This document shows positions 32,226 to 42,299 of a stretch of 64,000 nucleotides of DNA, one piece after another. Position numbers and translations under genes: made by a program. The notes under the pieces were generated by a model that did not search any database, was not told where the DNA came from, and worked only from the letters and a program-made list of their open reading frames with translations. The stretch is from M3007 sp037445225 (GTDB lineage: Bacteria > Bacteroidota > Bacteroidia > Chitinophagales > Saprospiraceae): the NCBI GenBank assembly GCA_037445225.1, contig JBBIKW010000001.1, forward strand, positions 310,001-374,000. The letters run 5' to 3'. Positions within the stretch are counted from its first letter, which is position 1. Every line of letters starts with the position of its first letter.

Positions 32226-35200
32226 ATGGCACCTCAGAAACATTGGCTCATCGCCCTGGCATGTGTAGGGCTGTGGGCCTGTAAGAAAACCACGCACTCA
32301 GAAGCGTATTTAGAGGAAGTGGCCCGCTACGTAGGAGCCTATACGGGCGGGGCCATCGGCCGCAACGACGCTATTCTCGTGCGTTTCACGCGAGCCGTTG
32401 TCGGGCGCGAGCAGGTGGGTCAACCCGTACCGTCTGGCGTATGGTCCGTATCGCCCCAAATTCCGGCGACAGCGACTTGGCAAGACGAGTACACCCTTCA
32501 CGTACAGCCCAAGGCACCGCTCCCCTATGGCAAGCGTTACTCCGCAGAGGTATCCTTGGGCAAATTATTTCCCGACGTACGCGAAGAGGCTCAGACCTTC
32601 CAATTTGCCTTTCTCGTTCGGCCGCTGTCCTTCGAAGTGGAGATCGATGGCCTCCAATCCGAGGAAAGCGCGCCCAACCGCTATCAAGTGATCGGTCGCC
32701 TTCGGACAAGCGATGCCGTAGATGCCGCTGCTGTAGAAAAGGTACTGAGTGCTCAGCAAGAGGCAGAGAACTTGCCCATCCAATGGGCGCACAGTGCCGA
32801 CGGCTTAGAGCACACCTTCACTGTAGGCAAGGTCGCACGTCGCGTGGCGCGCTCTGCCGTAATGCTTCGCTGGTTGGGTAAGCCGTTAGGATTGAACGAC
32901 GAGGGCTCTCAAACGCTCCGCATCCCCGCCCAGGGCGAGTTTACCTTACTCAGCGCACAAGTGATGGCCGAGGAAAGCCCATATGCCCTACTCAACTTTT
33001 CCGACCCGGTATCGACAGAGACCCCACTTGACGGGTTGATCCACTTGGACGACCCAGAAATAGCGCTCCGCTTTTCCGTAAACGGCAACTTCGTGCGGGT
33101 GTACCCCGCCGAACCGCTCAGTGGCGTGCACCAACTGCATATTGAGCGCGGCATTCTCAGCGTGGGCGGCACCCTCTTGGAAGACGCAGAGAAACTGACC
33201 TTGGACTTCGGCGTTCTGCGCCCAGCTGTGCGCTTAGTAGGGCGCGGCGCTATCGTCCCTAAAAACAGCGACGGACAAATCCTTTTCCCCTTTGAGGCAA
33301 CAGGCTTGCGAGCGGTCGACTTGGAGATCTTCAAAGTCTTTCAGAGCAACGTGCTGCACTTTCTGCAGATAAACGACATCGAGGGCGACCAAGAGCTCGA
33401 GCGCGTAGGCAAGATCATCCACCAACAGAAAATCGACCTCTCTGAGCTCAACCCGCGGCAGACAGGGCGCGGATGGCAGCGCTACGCCCTCGACTTGGCG
33501 GAGTTCATCAAAAAAGACCCCGGCGCCATCTACCAGGTGCGGCTGAGCTTTCGCCGCTCTTATACTACCCAGCGCTGCTCCGATGCTGCAGCAGAACAAG
33601 AGGAAATGGCCCAATTTGGAGCCACCGATGCCGAAGGAAGGCTGATCAGTTTGTGGGGAGGCTACCGAGGCATTTACTTCTCTGACGATTGGAGCGAGGA
33701 GGACGGCTACGAGTGGGATAAGCGCGAAAACCCCTGTGCCCGCGAGTACTACAACGCCGACCACTTTGTTCGGAGGAATGTGTTTGTCAGCGACTTGGGC
33801 ATCACCGCCAAATGGGGTAGCGACCGCTCGCTGTTTGTCTGTACTACCGACCTGCTTACGGCACAACCCGAAGGCAGCGTAAAAATTACTGCGCTCAACT
33901 ACCAACTGCAACTTATTGCCGAAGCGCAGACCAGTGGCGACGGCACTGTCTATTTGGAGAACCTAAGAGAAAAGCCCTTCTTGGTTGCCGCGATGCGCGG
34001 CGACCGCCGCGGCTATGTCCGCCTGGCCGACGGCACCAGCCTATCCTTAAGCCGCTTCGACGTGAGCGGCACAGCGCCTCAAAAGGGCATCAAAGGCTAT
34101 CTCTACGGCGAGCGCGGCGTGTGGCGCCCCGGGGACTCGCTCTTCCTCCATTTTGTATTGGAAGATAAGACAGGACAGCTGCCACCCGAGCACCCCGTAC
34201 ACTTTCAGCTGCGCGACCCGCGCGGAACCCTTTACTACCAGACCACTACGGCGAAAAGCGTCGGCGGTGTCTACGCCTTTCCCTGCGCCACTCGCTCCGA
34301 TGCTCCCACCGGCAATTGGACGGCGCGGGTCGAAGTTGGCGGCGCTGTCTTTACTCAAACGCTCAAGATCGAGGCGATAAAGCCCAACCGCATCCAGATA
34401 GCGCTGGATTTTGGCAAGAGGAGTTTCATAGCAGAGGCAGAACCCAGCCAAGTCCGCCTCCGCGCTCGGTGGTTGCACGGCGCTCCTGCCGCCGGGCTCA
34501 ATGCCCGCGTAGAGCTTCAGCTCGTGCCCACAAAGGCGGCGTTCAAAAACTTTAACGACTTCGTTTTCGACGACCCTACGCGCAGTTTCTCGGCAGAGGC
34601 GCAAACGCTCTTCGACAGCTACTTAGGCGACAACGGAGAGGCCTCCGTGCCTATTCGCTTGGGTGAAAACAGGGAGGCGCCAGGGCGCCTGCTGGCTCGC
34701 TTCACCACGCGCGTTTTCGAGCGCGGCGGCGACTTCAGCACCGACAACTTCGCCATCGACTATTTCCCCTACCGCCAATACGTAGGCGTGCGCCTCCCTC
34801 AGGATAAGGGTGGCTTTAAGGGCATCGGCCTCAGTGGCGGTCAAATACAGGTCGCCTGTGTGGATATGCGCGGAAACCCTCTGCCTCGCCGTAAGGTTTC
34901 TGTGGGTCTATACCGCTGCGATTGGCGTTGGTGGTGGGACGAAGGGTATAACTACGAGGTGGCTTCTTTTAATACCGCTACGCACATCGGCGCCATAGCT
35001 AAGGCGACGCTGACTACCGATGAGCGCGGGATAGCCGTGTGGCAGGTGCGTCCCGACGAGTGGGGGCGCTACTTGGTGCGCGCGGTCGATATGGAAGGCG
35101 GGCACGCCAGCGGCGACTTTTTCTGGACAGGCTATCCGGACGACCTCAGTGACCTAACTAGCCGACAAGCTGTAGCTATGCTTCCGCTCTCCGCAGAGAA

Positions 35201-37826
35201 GGAGCGGTACAGCATCGGGGAAAAAGCTGTGGTGCGCGTACCCGCCTCCGACAAGGGCCGCATCTTACTCACCCTCGAAAACGGCTCGCGCGTGCTCGAG
35301 CATCGCTGGTTCGAGGCTAAGGCGGGCGATAACCTCCTGACTTTCCAAGTGGGCGAACAGATGGTTCCCAATGTATATGCGCATGTGAACCTCTTTCAAC
35401 CTTACCAGCAAACAGCTAACGACCTGCCCGTTCGCATGTACGGGGTGGTGCCCATCTCAGTCGAAAATCCAGCGACCCACCTCCGACCGGAGCTAAGCGC
35501 GCCACAAGTCATCCGACCGGGCACGCCCTTTACAGTGAGCTTACGCGAAGCCGCGGGTAAAGCTTGCACTTACACCTTAGCCGTGGTGGATGAGGGGCTA
35601 CTGGACCTAACGCGGTTTCAGACGCCTAACCCATGGAACGCCTTCTACGCGCGCGAAGCGCTAAAAGTGCAAACCTGGGATGTATTCGATTACGTACTGG
35701 GAGCATTCGGCACCGGCATGGAGCGCATTCTAAGTATTGGGGGAGATGCCGCCGAGCTGAACAACCGCAAGGCCGCTCAAGTGAGCCGCTTTAAACCCGT
35801 GGTTCGACATTTAGGCCCCTTTCGCTTAGAAAAAGGCCAGACGGCTAAGCACCAACTGGTGTTGGAGAACTACATCGGCTCAGTGCGCATCATGGCCGTC
35901 TGTTCGGCACCCGCCCTTAAAGGGAAGGGCGCCTATGGCTCGGCTGAGAAGACGTGCGCCGTACGCAAACCCGTGATGGCCCTGCCGACCTTGCCGCGCG
36001 TACTGGCACCTGGCGAGACCGTCCGCCTACCCGTCGAGGTGTTCGCCGTAGAACAACAGGTAAAGACAGCTACTGTGCGCCTCACAGAAAAGCGCGGTAC
36101 CGTGCGAATAAAGGGGCCGACCTCCCACACGCTCTCCTTCGCCCAGCCCGGCAGTCAGCTGGTCTATTTCGACATCCAAGTAGGCGAAAAGGTTGGCGCC
36201 GCCCAGTTTAGTATAGAAACCAATGGCGGAGGCGAGACCTCCCAAGAAGTGGTAGAAGTAGAGATCCGAAACCCCAACCCCGTGCAGACTTCGGTTTGGG
36301 ACGGCATGGTGGAAGGTGGGCGGTCGTGGAGCGTATCGGTAGAGATTAACCAGTACACTCATTTAGAGCGCTTCGTCTTAGAGGTAAGCGTGCTGCCGCC
36401 CATACATTTGAGCAAACATCTGGATTACTTGCTGCGCTACCCGCACGGCTGTTTGGAGCAGATCGTCTCGGGGGCCTTCCCGCAGCTATATGCCAACCTG
36501 TTGGCACCGCTCAGTACCGAACAGCAAAAGCACGCCCAGCAAAACATCCAAGCCGCTATCGAACGCATCCGCCGCTACCAGCAACCCGATGGGCCATTTG
36601 CCTATTGGCCTGGAACTCCTCACACCAATGACTGGAGCAGTACCTATGCAGGACACTTTCTGCTCGAAGCTAAGGCAAAAGGCTACGCCATCCCCCCTGA
36701 AGTGCTGGAGCGATGGCTCGACCATCTGGGCCGAACGGCGCGCAGTTGGACGCTCCCCGCTGCAGATCCAAACCCCTGGGTACTGTACGACCAAACGCTC
36801 AACCAAGCCTACCGCCTCTACGTCTTGGCATTGGCGGGAAAGCCCGAAATGGGCAGCATGAACCGCCTCAAAGAGCAAAAGGAGCTCCACAAACAGAGCG
36901 CGCTCTTACTCGCCGCTGCCTATGCTCAAACTGGAAAGGCTGAAATCGCTCGCAGCCTGGCTCAAAAGAAATGGCGCGACGACTGGAGCTATGACTGGTC
37001 CGGCACCACCTTCGGAACGACGCTGCGCGACAACGCCTTGGCCCTGGAAACCTTCACCGCCCTGGGCGATGCCAAACGCGCGGAAACACTCGTCCAAGAC
37101 CTCTGTCAGCAGCTGGGCAATACCGATAACGCGGAGTGGAACACCCAAAGCTTAGCAGTAGCCCTCCGCGCATTGGCGAAACACGTGCAAAAACAAGGCG
37201 CTCCCGGCCCGCGGTTCTCCTACCAAATCAACGGGGGCTCTGCCCAAAAGGGCGACGTAAATGAGCCCATTGCCGTCGTCGATTTGACAGACAAGGCGGC
37301 TCGCGCTCGGCGCATCGACCTCAGAAACACCGGTAAAACGCGGCTCTACGCCCGCGTCATCGCCATTGGCCAGCGGTCGCCACAATCCGTCGCCGACGAG
37401 GGAGTGAGCCATCATGTGGTGCTCGACGTGCGCTACTTAGATAGCAGAGGCAATCCAATCGATATCGGACAACTGACCAAAGGTACCGACTTTGTGGCGG
37501 AAGTAACCGTTCAGCGGCAATCCGACTTGAGCATTCCCTTTACCGAACTGGCGCTATCGCAAATCTTCCCCTCCGGTTGGGAGATCCGCAACCCTCGGAT
37601 GAGCAACGGCCCGGGAGGAAGCAGCAGCCCAGCGACTTATCAAGATATCCGAGACGACCGAATATACACGTACTTCGATCTGCCTGCGACAGACAAACGC
37701 ACCTATCGCATCCTGCTACACGCCGCCTATGCTGGGCGCTACTACTTGCCTCCCTTCGTCTGCGAGGCCATGTACGATAGCCGTATCCGCGCCAGCACTA
37801 CGGGGCGGTGGGTAGAAGTGCTGTAG
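32226..37826 (+). CDS. Bacterial alpha-2-macroglobulin lipoprotein with thioester motif
   Basis: The 1,866-residue protein starts with a lipoprotein signal (WLIALACVGLWAC, Cys19), so it should sit in the periplasm. It has MG-type beta domains, the conserved KGYLYGERGVWRPGDSLFLHF stretch, an A2M core (VVDEGLLDLTRFQTPNPW; LPTLPRVLAPGETVRLPVEVFA), and YPHGCLEQIVSGAFPQLY with the thioester motif Cys1409-Leu-Glu-Gln. A helical toroid (thioester) domain and a C-terminal receptor-type domain follow. Bacterial A2Ms trap proteases covalently and are often paired with penicillin-binding protein PBP1c; no such partner is present here. Length is in the family's upper range. Confidence 0.94.
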   Translation: MAPQKHWLIALACVGLWACKKTTHSEAYLEEVARYVGAYTGGAIGRNDAILVRFTRAVVGREQVGQPVPSGVWSVSPQIPATATWQDEYTLHVQPKAPLPYGKRYSAEVSLGKLFPDVREEAQTFQFAFLVRPLSFEVEIDGLQSEESAPNRYQVIGRLRTSDAVDAAAVEKVLSAQQEAENLPIQWAHSADGLEHTFTVGKVARRVARSAVMLRWLGKPLGLNDEGSQTLRIPAQGEFTLLSAQVMAEESPYALLNFSDPVSTETPLDGLIHLDDPEIALRFSVNGNFVRVYPAEPLSGVHQLHIERGILSVGGTLLEDAEKLTLDFGVLRPAVRLVGRGAIVPKNSDGQILFPFEATGLRAVDLEIFKVFQSNVLHFLQINDIEGDQELERVGKIIHQQKIDLSELNPRQTGRGWQRYALDLAEFIKKDPGAIYQVRLSFRRSYTTQRCSDAAAEQEEMAQFGATDAEGRLISLWGGYRGIYFSDDWSEEDGYEWDKRENPCAREYYNADHFVRRNVFVSDLGITAKWGSDRSLFVCTTDLLTAQPEGSVKITALNYQLQLIAEAQTSGDGTVYLENLREKPFLVAAMRGDRRGYVRLADGTSLSLSRFDVSGTAPQKGIKGYLYGERGVWRPGDSLFLHFVLEDKTGQLPPEHPVHFQLRDPRGTLYYQTTTAKSVGGVYAFPCATRSDAPTGNWTARVEVGGAVFTQTLKIEAIKPNRIQIALDFGKRSFIAEAEPSQVRLRARWLHGAPAAGLNARVELQLVPTKAAFKNFNDFVFDDPTRSFSAEAQTLFDSYLGDNGEASVPIRLGENREAPGRLLARFTTRVFERGGDFSTDNFAIDYFPYRQYVGVRLPQDKGGFKGIGLSGGQIQVACVDMRGNPLPRRKVSVGLYRCDWRWWWDEGYNYEVASFNTATHIGAIAKATLTTDERGIAVWQVRPDEWGRYLVRAVDMEGGHASGDFFWTGYPDDLSDLTSRQAVAMLPLSAEKERYSIGEKAVVRVPASDKGRILLTLENGSRVLEHRWFEAKAGDNLLTFQVGEQMVPNVYAHVNLFQPYQQTANDLPVRMYGVVPISVENPATHLRPELSAPQVIRPGTPFTVSLREAAGKACTYTLAVVDEGLLDLTRFQTPNPWNAFYAREALKVQTWDVFDYVLGAFGTGMERILSIGGDAAELNNRKAAQVSRFKPVVRHLGPFRLEKGQTAKHQLVLENYIGSVRIMAVCSAPALKGKGAYGSAEKTCAVRKPVMALPTLPRVLAPGETVRLPVEVFAVEQQVKTATVRLTEKRGTVRIKGPTSHTLSFAQPGSQLVYFDIQVGEKVGAAQFSIETNGGGETSQEVVEVEIRNPNPVQTSVWDGMVEGGRSWSVSVEINQYTHLERFVLEVSVLPPIHLSKHLDYLLRYPHGCLEQIVSGAFPQLYANLLAPLSTEQQKHAQQNIQAAIERIRRYQQPDGPFAYWPGTPHTNDWSSTYAGHFLLEAKAKGYAIPPEVLERWLDHLGRTARSWTLPAADPNPWVLYDQTLNQAYRLYVLALAGKPEMGSMNRLKEQKELHKQSALLLAAAYAQTGKAEIARSLAQKKWRDDWSYDWSGTTFGTTLRDNALALETFTALGDAKRAETLVQDLCQQLGNTDNAEWNTQSLAVALRALAKHVQKQGAPGPRFSYQINGGSAQKGDVNEPIAVVDLTDKAARARRIDLRNTGKTRLYARVIAIGQRSPQSVADEGVSHHVVLDVRYLDSRGNPIDIGQLTKGTDFVAEVTVQRQSDLSIPFTELALSQIFPSGWEIRNPRMSNGPGGSSSPATYQDIRDDRIYTYFDLPATDKRTYRILLHAAYAGRYYLPPFVCEAMYDSRIRASTTGRWVEVL

Positions 37827-37841
37827 CCGGTTTCGACAGCG

Positions 37842-37849
37842 TACTTTTG
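37842..37849 (+). promoter_or_regulatory. -10 element (TACTTTTG) of the FadH-type gene
   Basis: The box fits TAnnTTTG and lies 46 bases before the ATG at 37896, just after the alpha-2-macroglobulin stop codon. Confidence 0.5.
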
Positions 37850-37895
37850 CCGGTGGCGGAAGGGTATGGCGCCCTTCCCGTAGAGAGTTATAGCT

Positions 37896-39920
37896 ATGGC
37901 GTTTCCGCATCTGTTTGCTCCACTCGATTTGGGCTTTACGGTGTTGCCCAACCGCCTATTGATGGGTTCGATGCACACAGGCTTAGAGGACCAGCGCGAT
38001 CTGAGCCGATTAGCGGCGTATTTTGCCGCGCGCGCCCGCGGAGGAGTAGGCCTCATGGTTACGGGCGGCATTGCGCCCAACCGACGCGGCTGGCTGGCTC
38101 CGTTCAGCGCCAAGATGACCACCCTCGCTGAAGCGCGCCGGCACCGGGTCGTCACCGATGCCGTGCATGCCGAAGGAGGAAAGATTGCTATGCAGATCTT
38201 ACACGCCGGGCGCTATGCCATGCATCCCATGCTTGTAGCGCCCAGCCCTTTGCGCGCTCCTATATCTCCGTTCCGCCCATGGACTATGTCGCCTCGGCTC
38301 ATCCGCCAAACGATCGAAGATTTTGGGCGCGCGGCTGCCTTAGCGCGCGAGGCCGGATATGATGGGGTGGAGATCATGGGCAGCGAAGGCTACCTCATCA
38401 ATCAATTCATCGCTCCGCGCACCAACAAGCGCACCGACGACTGGGGCGGGAGCCCAGAAAACCGCTTTCGGTTTCCCATAGAGGTCTTGCATTCGGTGCG
38501 TCGACAGGCAGGGCGTGACTTCATCGTCATCTTTCGCCTTTCTATGCTCGACCTGGTGGAAGACGGCAGTACGTGGGACGAAGTTGTGCAGCTGGCCAAA
38601 GCTGTAGAACAAGCTGGAGCCGATCTCATCAACACCGGTATTGGTTGGCATGAAGCCCGCATTCCTACCGTCGCCACCGTAGTGCCGCGCGGTGCTTATG
38701 CTTGGGTGACAGCTCGCCTGCGCCAAGCGGTACGCGTGCCGCTAATCGCTACCAACCGCATCAACACTCCGCAGGTAGCCGAAGCGATCCTCGCCTCCGG
38801 TCAGGCCGACATGGTGAGTATGGCGCGGCCCTTCTTAGCTGATCCTGATTTTGCGCGCAAAGCCTTGGAAGGGCGACCCGAAGAAATTAACACGTGTATC
38901 GCCTGCAATCAGGCGTGCCTCGACCGCATCTTTGTCAGCAAGGAAGCCAGCTGCCTGGTCAACCCTCGCGCTTGCCAAGAGACGCTCATTCCGCTGCCCA
39001 CGCGACTGCCTCACCGCGCAGCGCGCTGCATCGCGGTCGTAGGTGCAGGCCCGGCCGGAATGTCTTGCGCAGCGGAGCTGGGCGAGATGGGCTTCAAAGT
39101 ACACCTCTTCGAAGCGACACACGAATTGGGTGGGCAGTTTAATCTAGCCAAGTGCATCCCAGGCAAAGAGGAGTTTGGCGAGACCATTCGATACTTTACC
39201 GTTCGCCTTCAAAAGGCAGGCGTCGAGGTGTTTCTCGGGCGCCGCATAACCGCAGTCGAACTGATAGAGAGCGGCTACGAAGCCGTCGTATTGGCTACTG
39301 GCGTCACCCCTCGCCGCCCCTCTATACCCGGCATCGACCACCCGAAGGTGCTGTCTTATGCGGAGGTCTTACGCGGCACGTCGCCGGTCGGCGAGCGCGT
39401 AGCCATCATCGGCGCCGGAGGCATTGGCTTCGACGTAGCCACTTTCCTCACTGTGCCGCCCTACCAGAGCAGCGAAGACTACTGTCGCGACTGGGGTATC
39501 GACCCAGACTACCGCCGACGCGGCGGATTGGGCGAGGCCCTGCCAGCAACTACAGGGCGACAAGTGTGGCTCTTGCAGCGCACCAAAGGAAAGATGGGCG
39601 CTCGCATGGGCAAAACCACCGGATGGGCTCACCGAATAGCGCTCAAACAGCGCGGCGTTCGGTTTTGCAGTGGCGTAGAATATCGGCATATCGACGACCA
39701 GGGACTGCATCTCTCGCTTAACGGCAACGCCCAAACGCTCAACGTCGACCACATCGTCATCTGCGCCGGACAGGAACCCTTGCGCGACCTACTGTCCCCG
39801 CTGCAGCAGGCTGGGCAACGCGTATACACCATCGGCGGCGCCCATTTGGCCGCAGAACTCGACGCCGAACGCGCTATTCGCGAGGGCTTACAAACCGCCC
39901 TGGAAATCGGGCAAAGGTAA
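37896..39920 (+). CDS. FadH-type NADH:flavin oxidoreductase / 2,4-dienoyl-CoA reductase
   Basis: The 674-residue protein has the three-part build of E. coli FadH: an FMN TIM barrel (FAPLDLGFTVLPNRLLMGSMHTGLED; MQILHAGRYA; DGVEIMGSEGYLINQF; ADMVSMARPFLADPDFARKA), a 4Fe-4S site (CIACNQAC from about Cys334, plus ASCLVNP), and an FAD/NAD(P) module (IAVVGAGPAGMSCAAELGEMG; VAIIGAGGIGFDVATFL). Such enzymes reduce 2,4-dienoyl-CoA in beta-oxidation of unsaturated fatty acids or act on other enones; the substrate is not certain. It converges with the TonB receptor gene. Confidence 0.9.
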   Translation: MAFPHLFAPLDLGFTVLPNRLLMGSMHTGLEDQRDLSRLAAYFAARARGGVGLMVTGGIAPNRRGWLAPFSAKMTTLAEARRHRVVTDAVHAEGGKIAMQILHAGRYAMHPMLVAPSPLRAPISPFRPWTMSPRLIRQTIEDFGRAAALAREAGYDGVEIMGSEGYLINQFIAPRTNKRTDDWGGSPENRFRFPIEVLHSVRRQAGRDFIVIFRLSMLDLVEDGSTWDEVVQLAKAVEQAGADLINTGIGWHEARIPTVATVVPRGAYAWVTARLRQAVRVPLIATNRINTPQVAEAILASGQADMVSMARPFLADPDFARKALEGRPEEINTCIACNQACLDRIFVSKEASCLVNPRACQETLIPLPTRLPHRAARCIAVVGAGPAGMSCAAELGEMGFKVHLFEATHELGGQFNLAKCIPGKEEFGETIRYFTVRLQKAGVEVFLGRRITAVELIESGYEAVVLATGVTPRRPSIPGIDHPKVLSYAEVLRGTSPVGERVAIIGAGGIGFDVATFLTVPPYQSSEDYCRDWGIDPDYRRRGGLGEALPATTGRQVWLLQRTKGKMGARMGKTTGWAHRIALKQRGVRFCSGVEYRHIDDQGLHLSLNGNAQTLNVDHIVICAGQEPLRDLLSPLQQAGQRVYTIGGAHLAAELDAERAIREGLQTALEIGQR

Positions 39921-39936
39921 AGCCTTCCAAGTGCTT

Positions 39937-42225
39937 TTACTTCACCGACCAGCGCACCCCCACCACTATCCGCTGCCGCTGAACTGGAGCATACCCATAC
40001 GCCGTGTCGAAGGTATAACCGTTGGGGTTGTCCACATCCACGTATCGGTCGAAGGGGTCAAAGGCGCGCAACAACACATCTTCGCGCGGATAAAAGCCGA
40101 AGAGATTTCTCACGGCAGCGTATACCTGTGCATTCTTACCCAACGCTCTCGTAATCTGAATATTGTGAATGGCAAACCAGGGCGAGTATTCCGGGCGATA
40201 GTCGTTGGGCACTGTGGGCAAGTACATCGGGCTGTTCCAGTTCCCCGTGTAATCGAGGCTCAACTTCCACTTCGGAATAGGATAAGTGAGGGCCCAGGTG
40301 CCGGAAAATGGCGAAGCAAAAACCTGTGGGGAGCGCCGTCCTGCTTCTACGACATGCACGTCCATCGCCGTGATACCGGCATTTACTTTGAGGCCATGGA
40401 GGAGGCTGATGTCGATGTTTAACGCCGCTCCTCTCGAGATGGCATGGCCTTCGAGGTTTTGGTAAATGATTTGGTTTGGATCGCTGTCGTAATCGGGTAA
40501 AATGCGGTTTGAAAAATACGTGTAGAAGAGCGAAGCGTCTAACCCTATTATGCCGGCCTTTTTAGGGAAAAACTTGCGCACATAGTTGAGGTTGGCATTC
40601 CAGGAGCGCTCTGGCCTAAGGTCTTCAGCAATAACAACTTGTCGGGCACCCGTGAGGGCGGCGTGGTCTTCGGTGAAGATATTGGCTACGCGATAGCCCG
40701 AGCCTGCCGTAAAGCGAAAGATGTGGTGTGCATCTTCGGCCCACTTCCAGCTGATGCGCGGAGTGAAAATACTGCCGTGTGCCGAATGATAATCGTAACG
40801 CAAGCCGAACAATAGCCGATGATGCGGGTTAAGGGCCCACTCGTTTTGCACGAAGACGCCAGGTAACCACGTGTACACAGGTCGATTTTGTCCTGGGCTA
40901 ACCTCTGTAGCGGGCGTGTTGTCGTCGTACAGCGTATAGCGCAAAGCCGCCCCCCACAGCAGGTCGCAGCGGGTGCCCAAAAGCACATTGCCGGTTAGCT
41001 GCGCAAAGGCTACCTGTTGGTGCCCTAAGTAAGGCGTTGTTCCGTAGGCTGCATCTTGGTCGTGCAGGTTCCAGGAGACGTCGATTAGCAAGCGATGTCC
41101 TTTTACGGGCAGCTCGTATTTGCCGATGACCTCCACGCGGTGGGTATAGACACTTTCTCCGTAGAGGCTGTCGGAACCGCGCCATTGACGCGCCCAGCCT
41201 AACTGACCGCCCCAGCGGTCTTCGTATACATAGCGAGCCGCTAACGTAGCGGTGCGACTGTTGGCACGCGTAAAGCGCCATTTGTTAAAAAGCGAGATTC
41301 GGTGCTGCAAGGGGATGTCGGTAAAGCCGTCTTGATTGACATCGAGGCGCCGCTGGAAGTTGAAATAATTAACACCCAATAGCATGTGCGCTCGGCCAAC
41401 GGCAGTAGCCCAGGAACCGTCCCAATTAAGTTCTCCTATGCTCGAACCAAAGACATCCACAGCCGCGCGAGGAGCCGTGAGCACATCGCGCGTGATAATG
41501 TTTATCAACCCTCCCACCACTTCTGAGCCATACAGCGTTCCGGCTGGCCCTTTTACCACTTCGATCCGCTCAACTAAGCTGTTGGGTATTCCGCTAAGCC
41601 CATAAACGGTAGACAGGCCACTAACAATGGGCATGCCATCGATGGTCACCATGGTATACGGCCCCTCCAACCCATTGATGTGAATATCGCCGGTGTGGCA
41701 CACACCGCAGCTGAGCTGCGGTTGCACGCCGTTGACCAACACCATTGCCTCGAAAAAATTGGGCGTGGGGTTCTTCTGAAAAAACTTGGGCGTGTAGATC
41801 TCTACTGGAATAGGAGAGGCGTCCTTAGAAACTTCTTTCAGCGACGCCGACACCACCACCGTTCCCAACGCCTGCTCCGCAGGCGCCAATAATATCACCT
41901 GCTCTTGCGACGGGTCGCTCCATCCGCCCGACCACTCCGCATAACCCACAGAGCGAACGCGCACCATCGCCCCGCGCTTGGCGTGCTGCGCCGGCAGAGC
42001 AAATCGCCCCATGCTGTCGGTGTAAAAGCCCACAGAAGCACCCTCTACTATCACGGAGGCCGCCACAACCGGCTCGCGCGTCAAGGCATCCAACACGCGT
42101 CCATGCAAAACACCATTCATTTGCCCAAGCGCTGCATGAGCGGCAACAATAAAGACCACCTCAAAAACACCTTTTCGAAGCGAAAATGCGCTGTGAAGTA
42201 TTCTCAAAATCATAGTCGTATTCAT
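39937..42225 (-). CDS. TonB-dependent outer-membrane receptor with carboxypeptidase-like N-domain
   Basis: This 762-residue protein has an export signal, a carboxypeptidase-D-like regulatory domain (LHGRVLDALTREPVVAASVIVEG), a plug (SCGVCHTGDIHINGLEGPYTMVTIDGMP; IERIEVVKGPAGTLYGSEVVGGLINIIT) and a 22-strand barrel ending in RQRIVVGVRWSVK. The plug holds a Cys173-G-V-Cys176-His177 motif, formally a c-type haem site. Related Bacteroidota receptors carry CxxC here, so metal binding is also possible. The ATG at 42225 lies 26 bases behind a TACCTTTG box; the TTG at 42249 is less likely. The upstream neighbour on the strand is a His/Cys-rich small protein. The ligand is unknown. Confidence 0.9.
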   Translation of the reverse strand: MNTTMILRILHSAFSLRKGVFEVVFIVAAHAALGQMNGVLHGRVLDALTREPVVAASVIVEGASVGFYTDSMGRFALPAQHAKRGAMVRVRSVGYAEWSGGWSDPSQEQVILLAPAEQALGTVVVSASLKEVSKDASPIPVEIYTPKFFQKNPTPNFFEAMVLVNGVQPQLSCGVCHTGDIHINGLEGPYTMVTIDGMPIVSGLSTVYGLSGIPNSLVERIEVVKGPAGTLYGSEVVGGLINIITRDVLTAPRAAVDVFGSSIGELNWDGSWATAVGRAHMLLGVNYFNFQRRLDVNQDGFTDIPLQHRISLFNKWRFTRANSRTATLAARYVYEDRWGGQLGWARQWRGSDSLYGESVYTHRVEVIGKYELPVKGHRLLIDVSWNLHDQDAAYGTTPYLGHQQVAFAQLTGNVLLGTRCDLLWGAALRYTLYDDNTPATEVSPGQNRPVYTWLPGVFVQNEWALNPHHRLLFGLRYDYHSAHGSIFTPRISWKWAEDAHHIFRFTAGSGYRVANIFTEDHAALTGARQVVIAEDLRPERSWNANLNYVRKFFPKKAGIIGLDASLFYTYFSNRILPDYDSDPNQIIYQNLEGHAISRGAALNIDISLLHGLKVNAGITAMDVHVVEAGRRSPQVFASPFSGTWALTYPIPKWKLSLDYTGNWNSPMYLPTVPNDYRPEYSPWFAIHNIQITRALGKNAQVYAAVRNLFGFYPREDVLLRAFDPFDRYVDVDNPNGYTFDTAYGYAPVQRQRIVVGVRWSVK

Positions 42226-42251
42226 GCCTTTTACAAAGACCAAAAACAAAG

Positions 42252-42259
42252 CAAAGGTA
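42252..42259 (-). promoter_or_regulatory. -10 element (TACCTTTG) of the TonB receptor gene
   Basis: The complement of 42252-42259 matches TAnnTTTG, 26 bases before the ATG at 42225. A TTG lies about 25 bases further upstream (complement of 42285-42287), slightly too far for an ideal -33 element. Confidence 0.55.
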
Positions 42260-42299
42260 AGCCTTTTTTTAAATTTAGTTTTATCAAAAAAATATTTAT

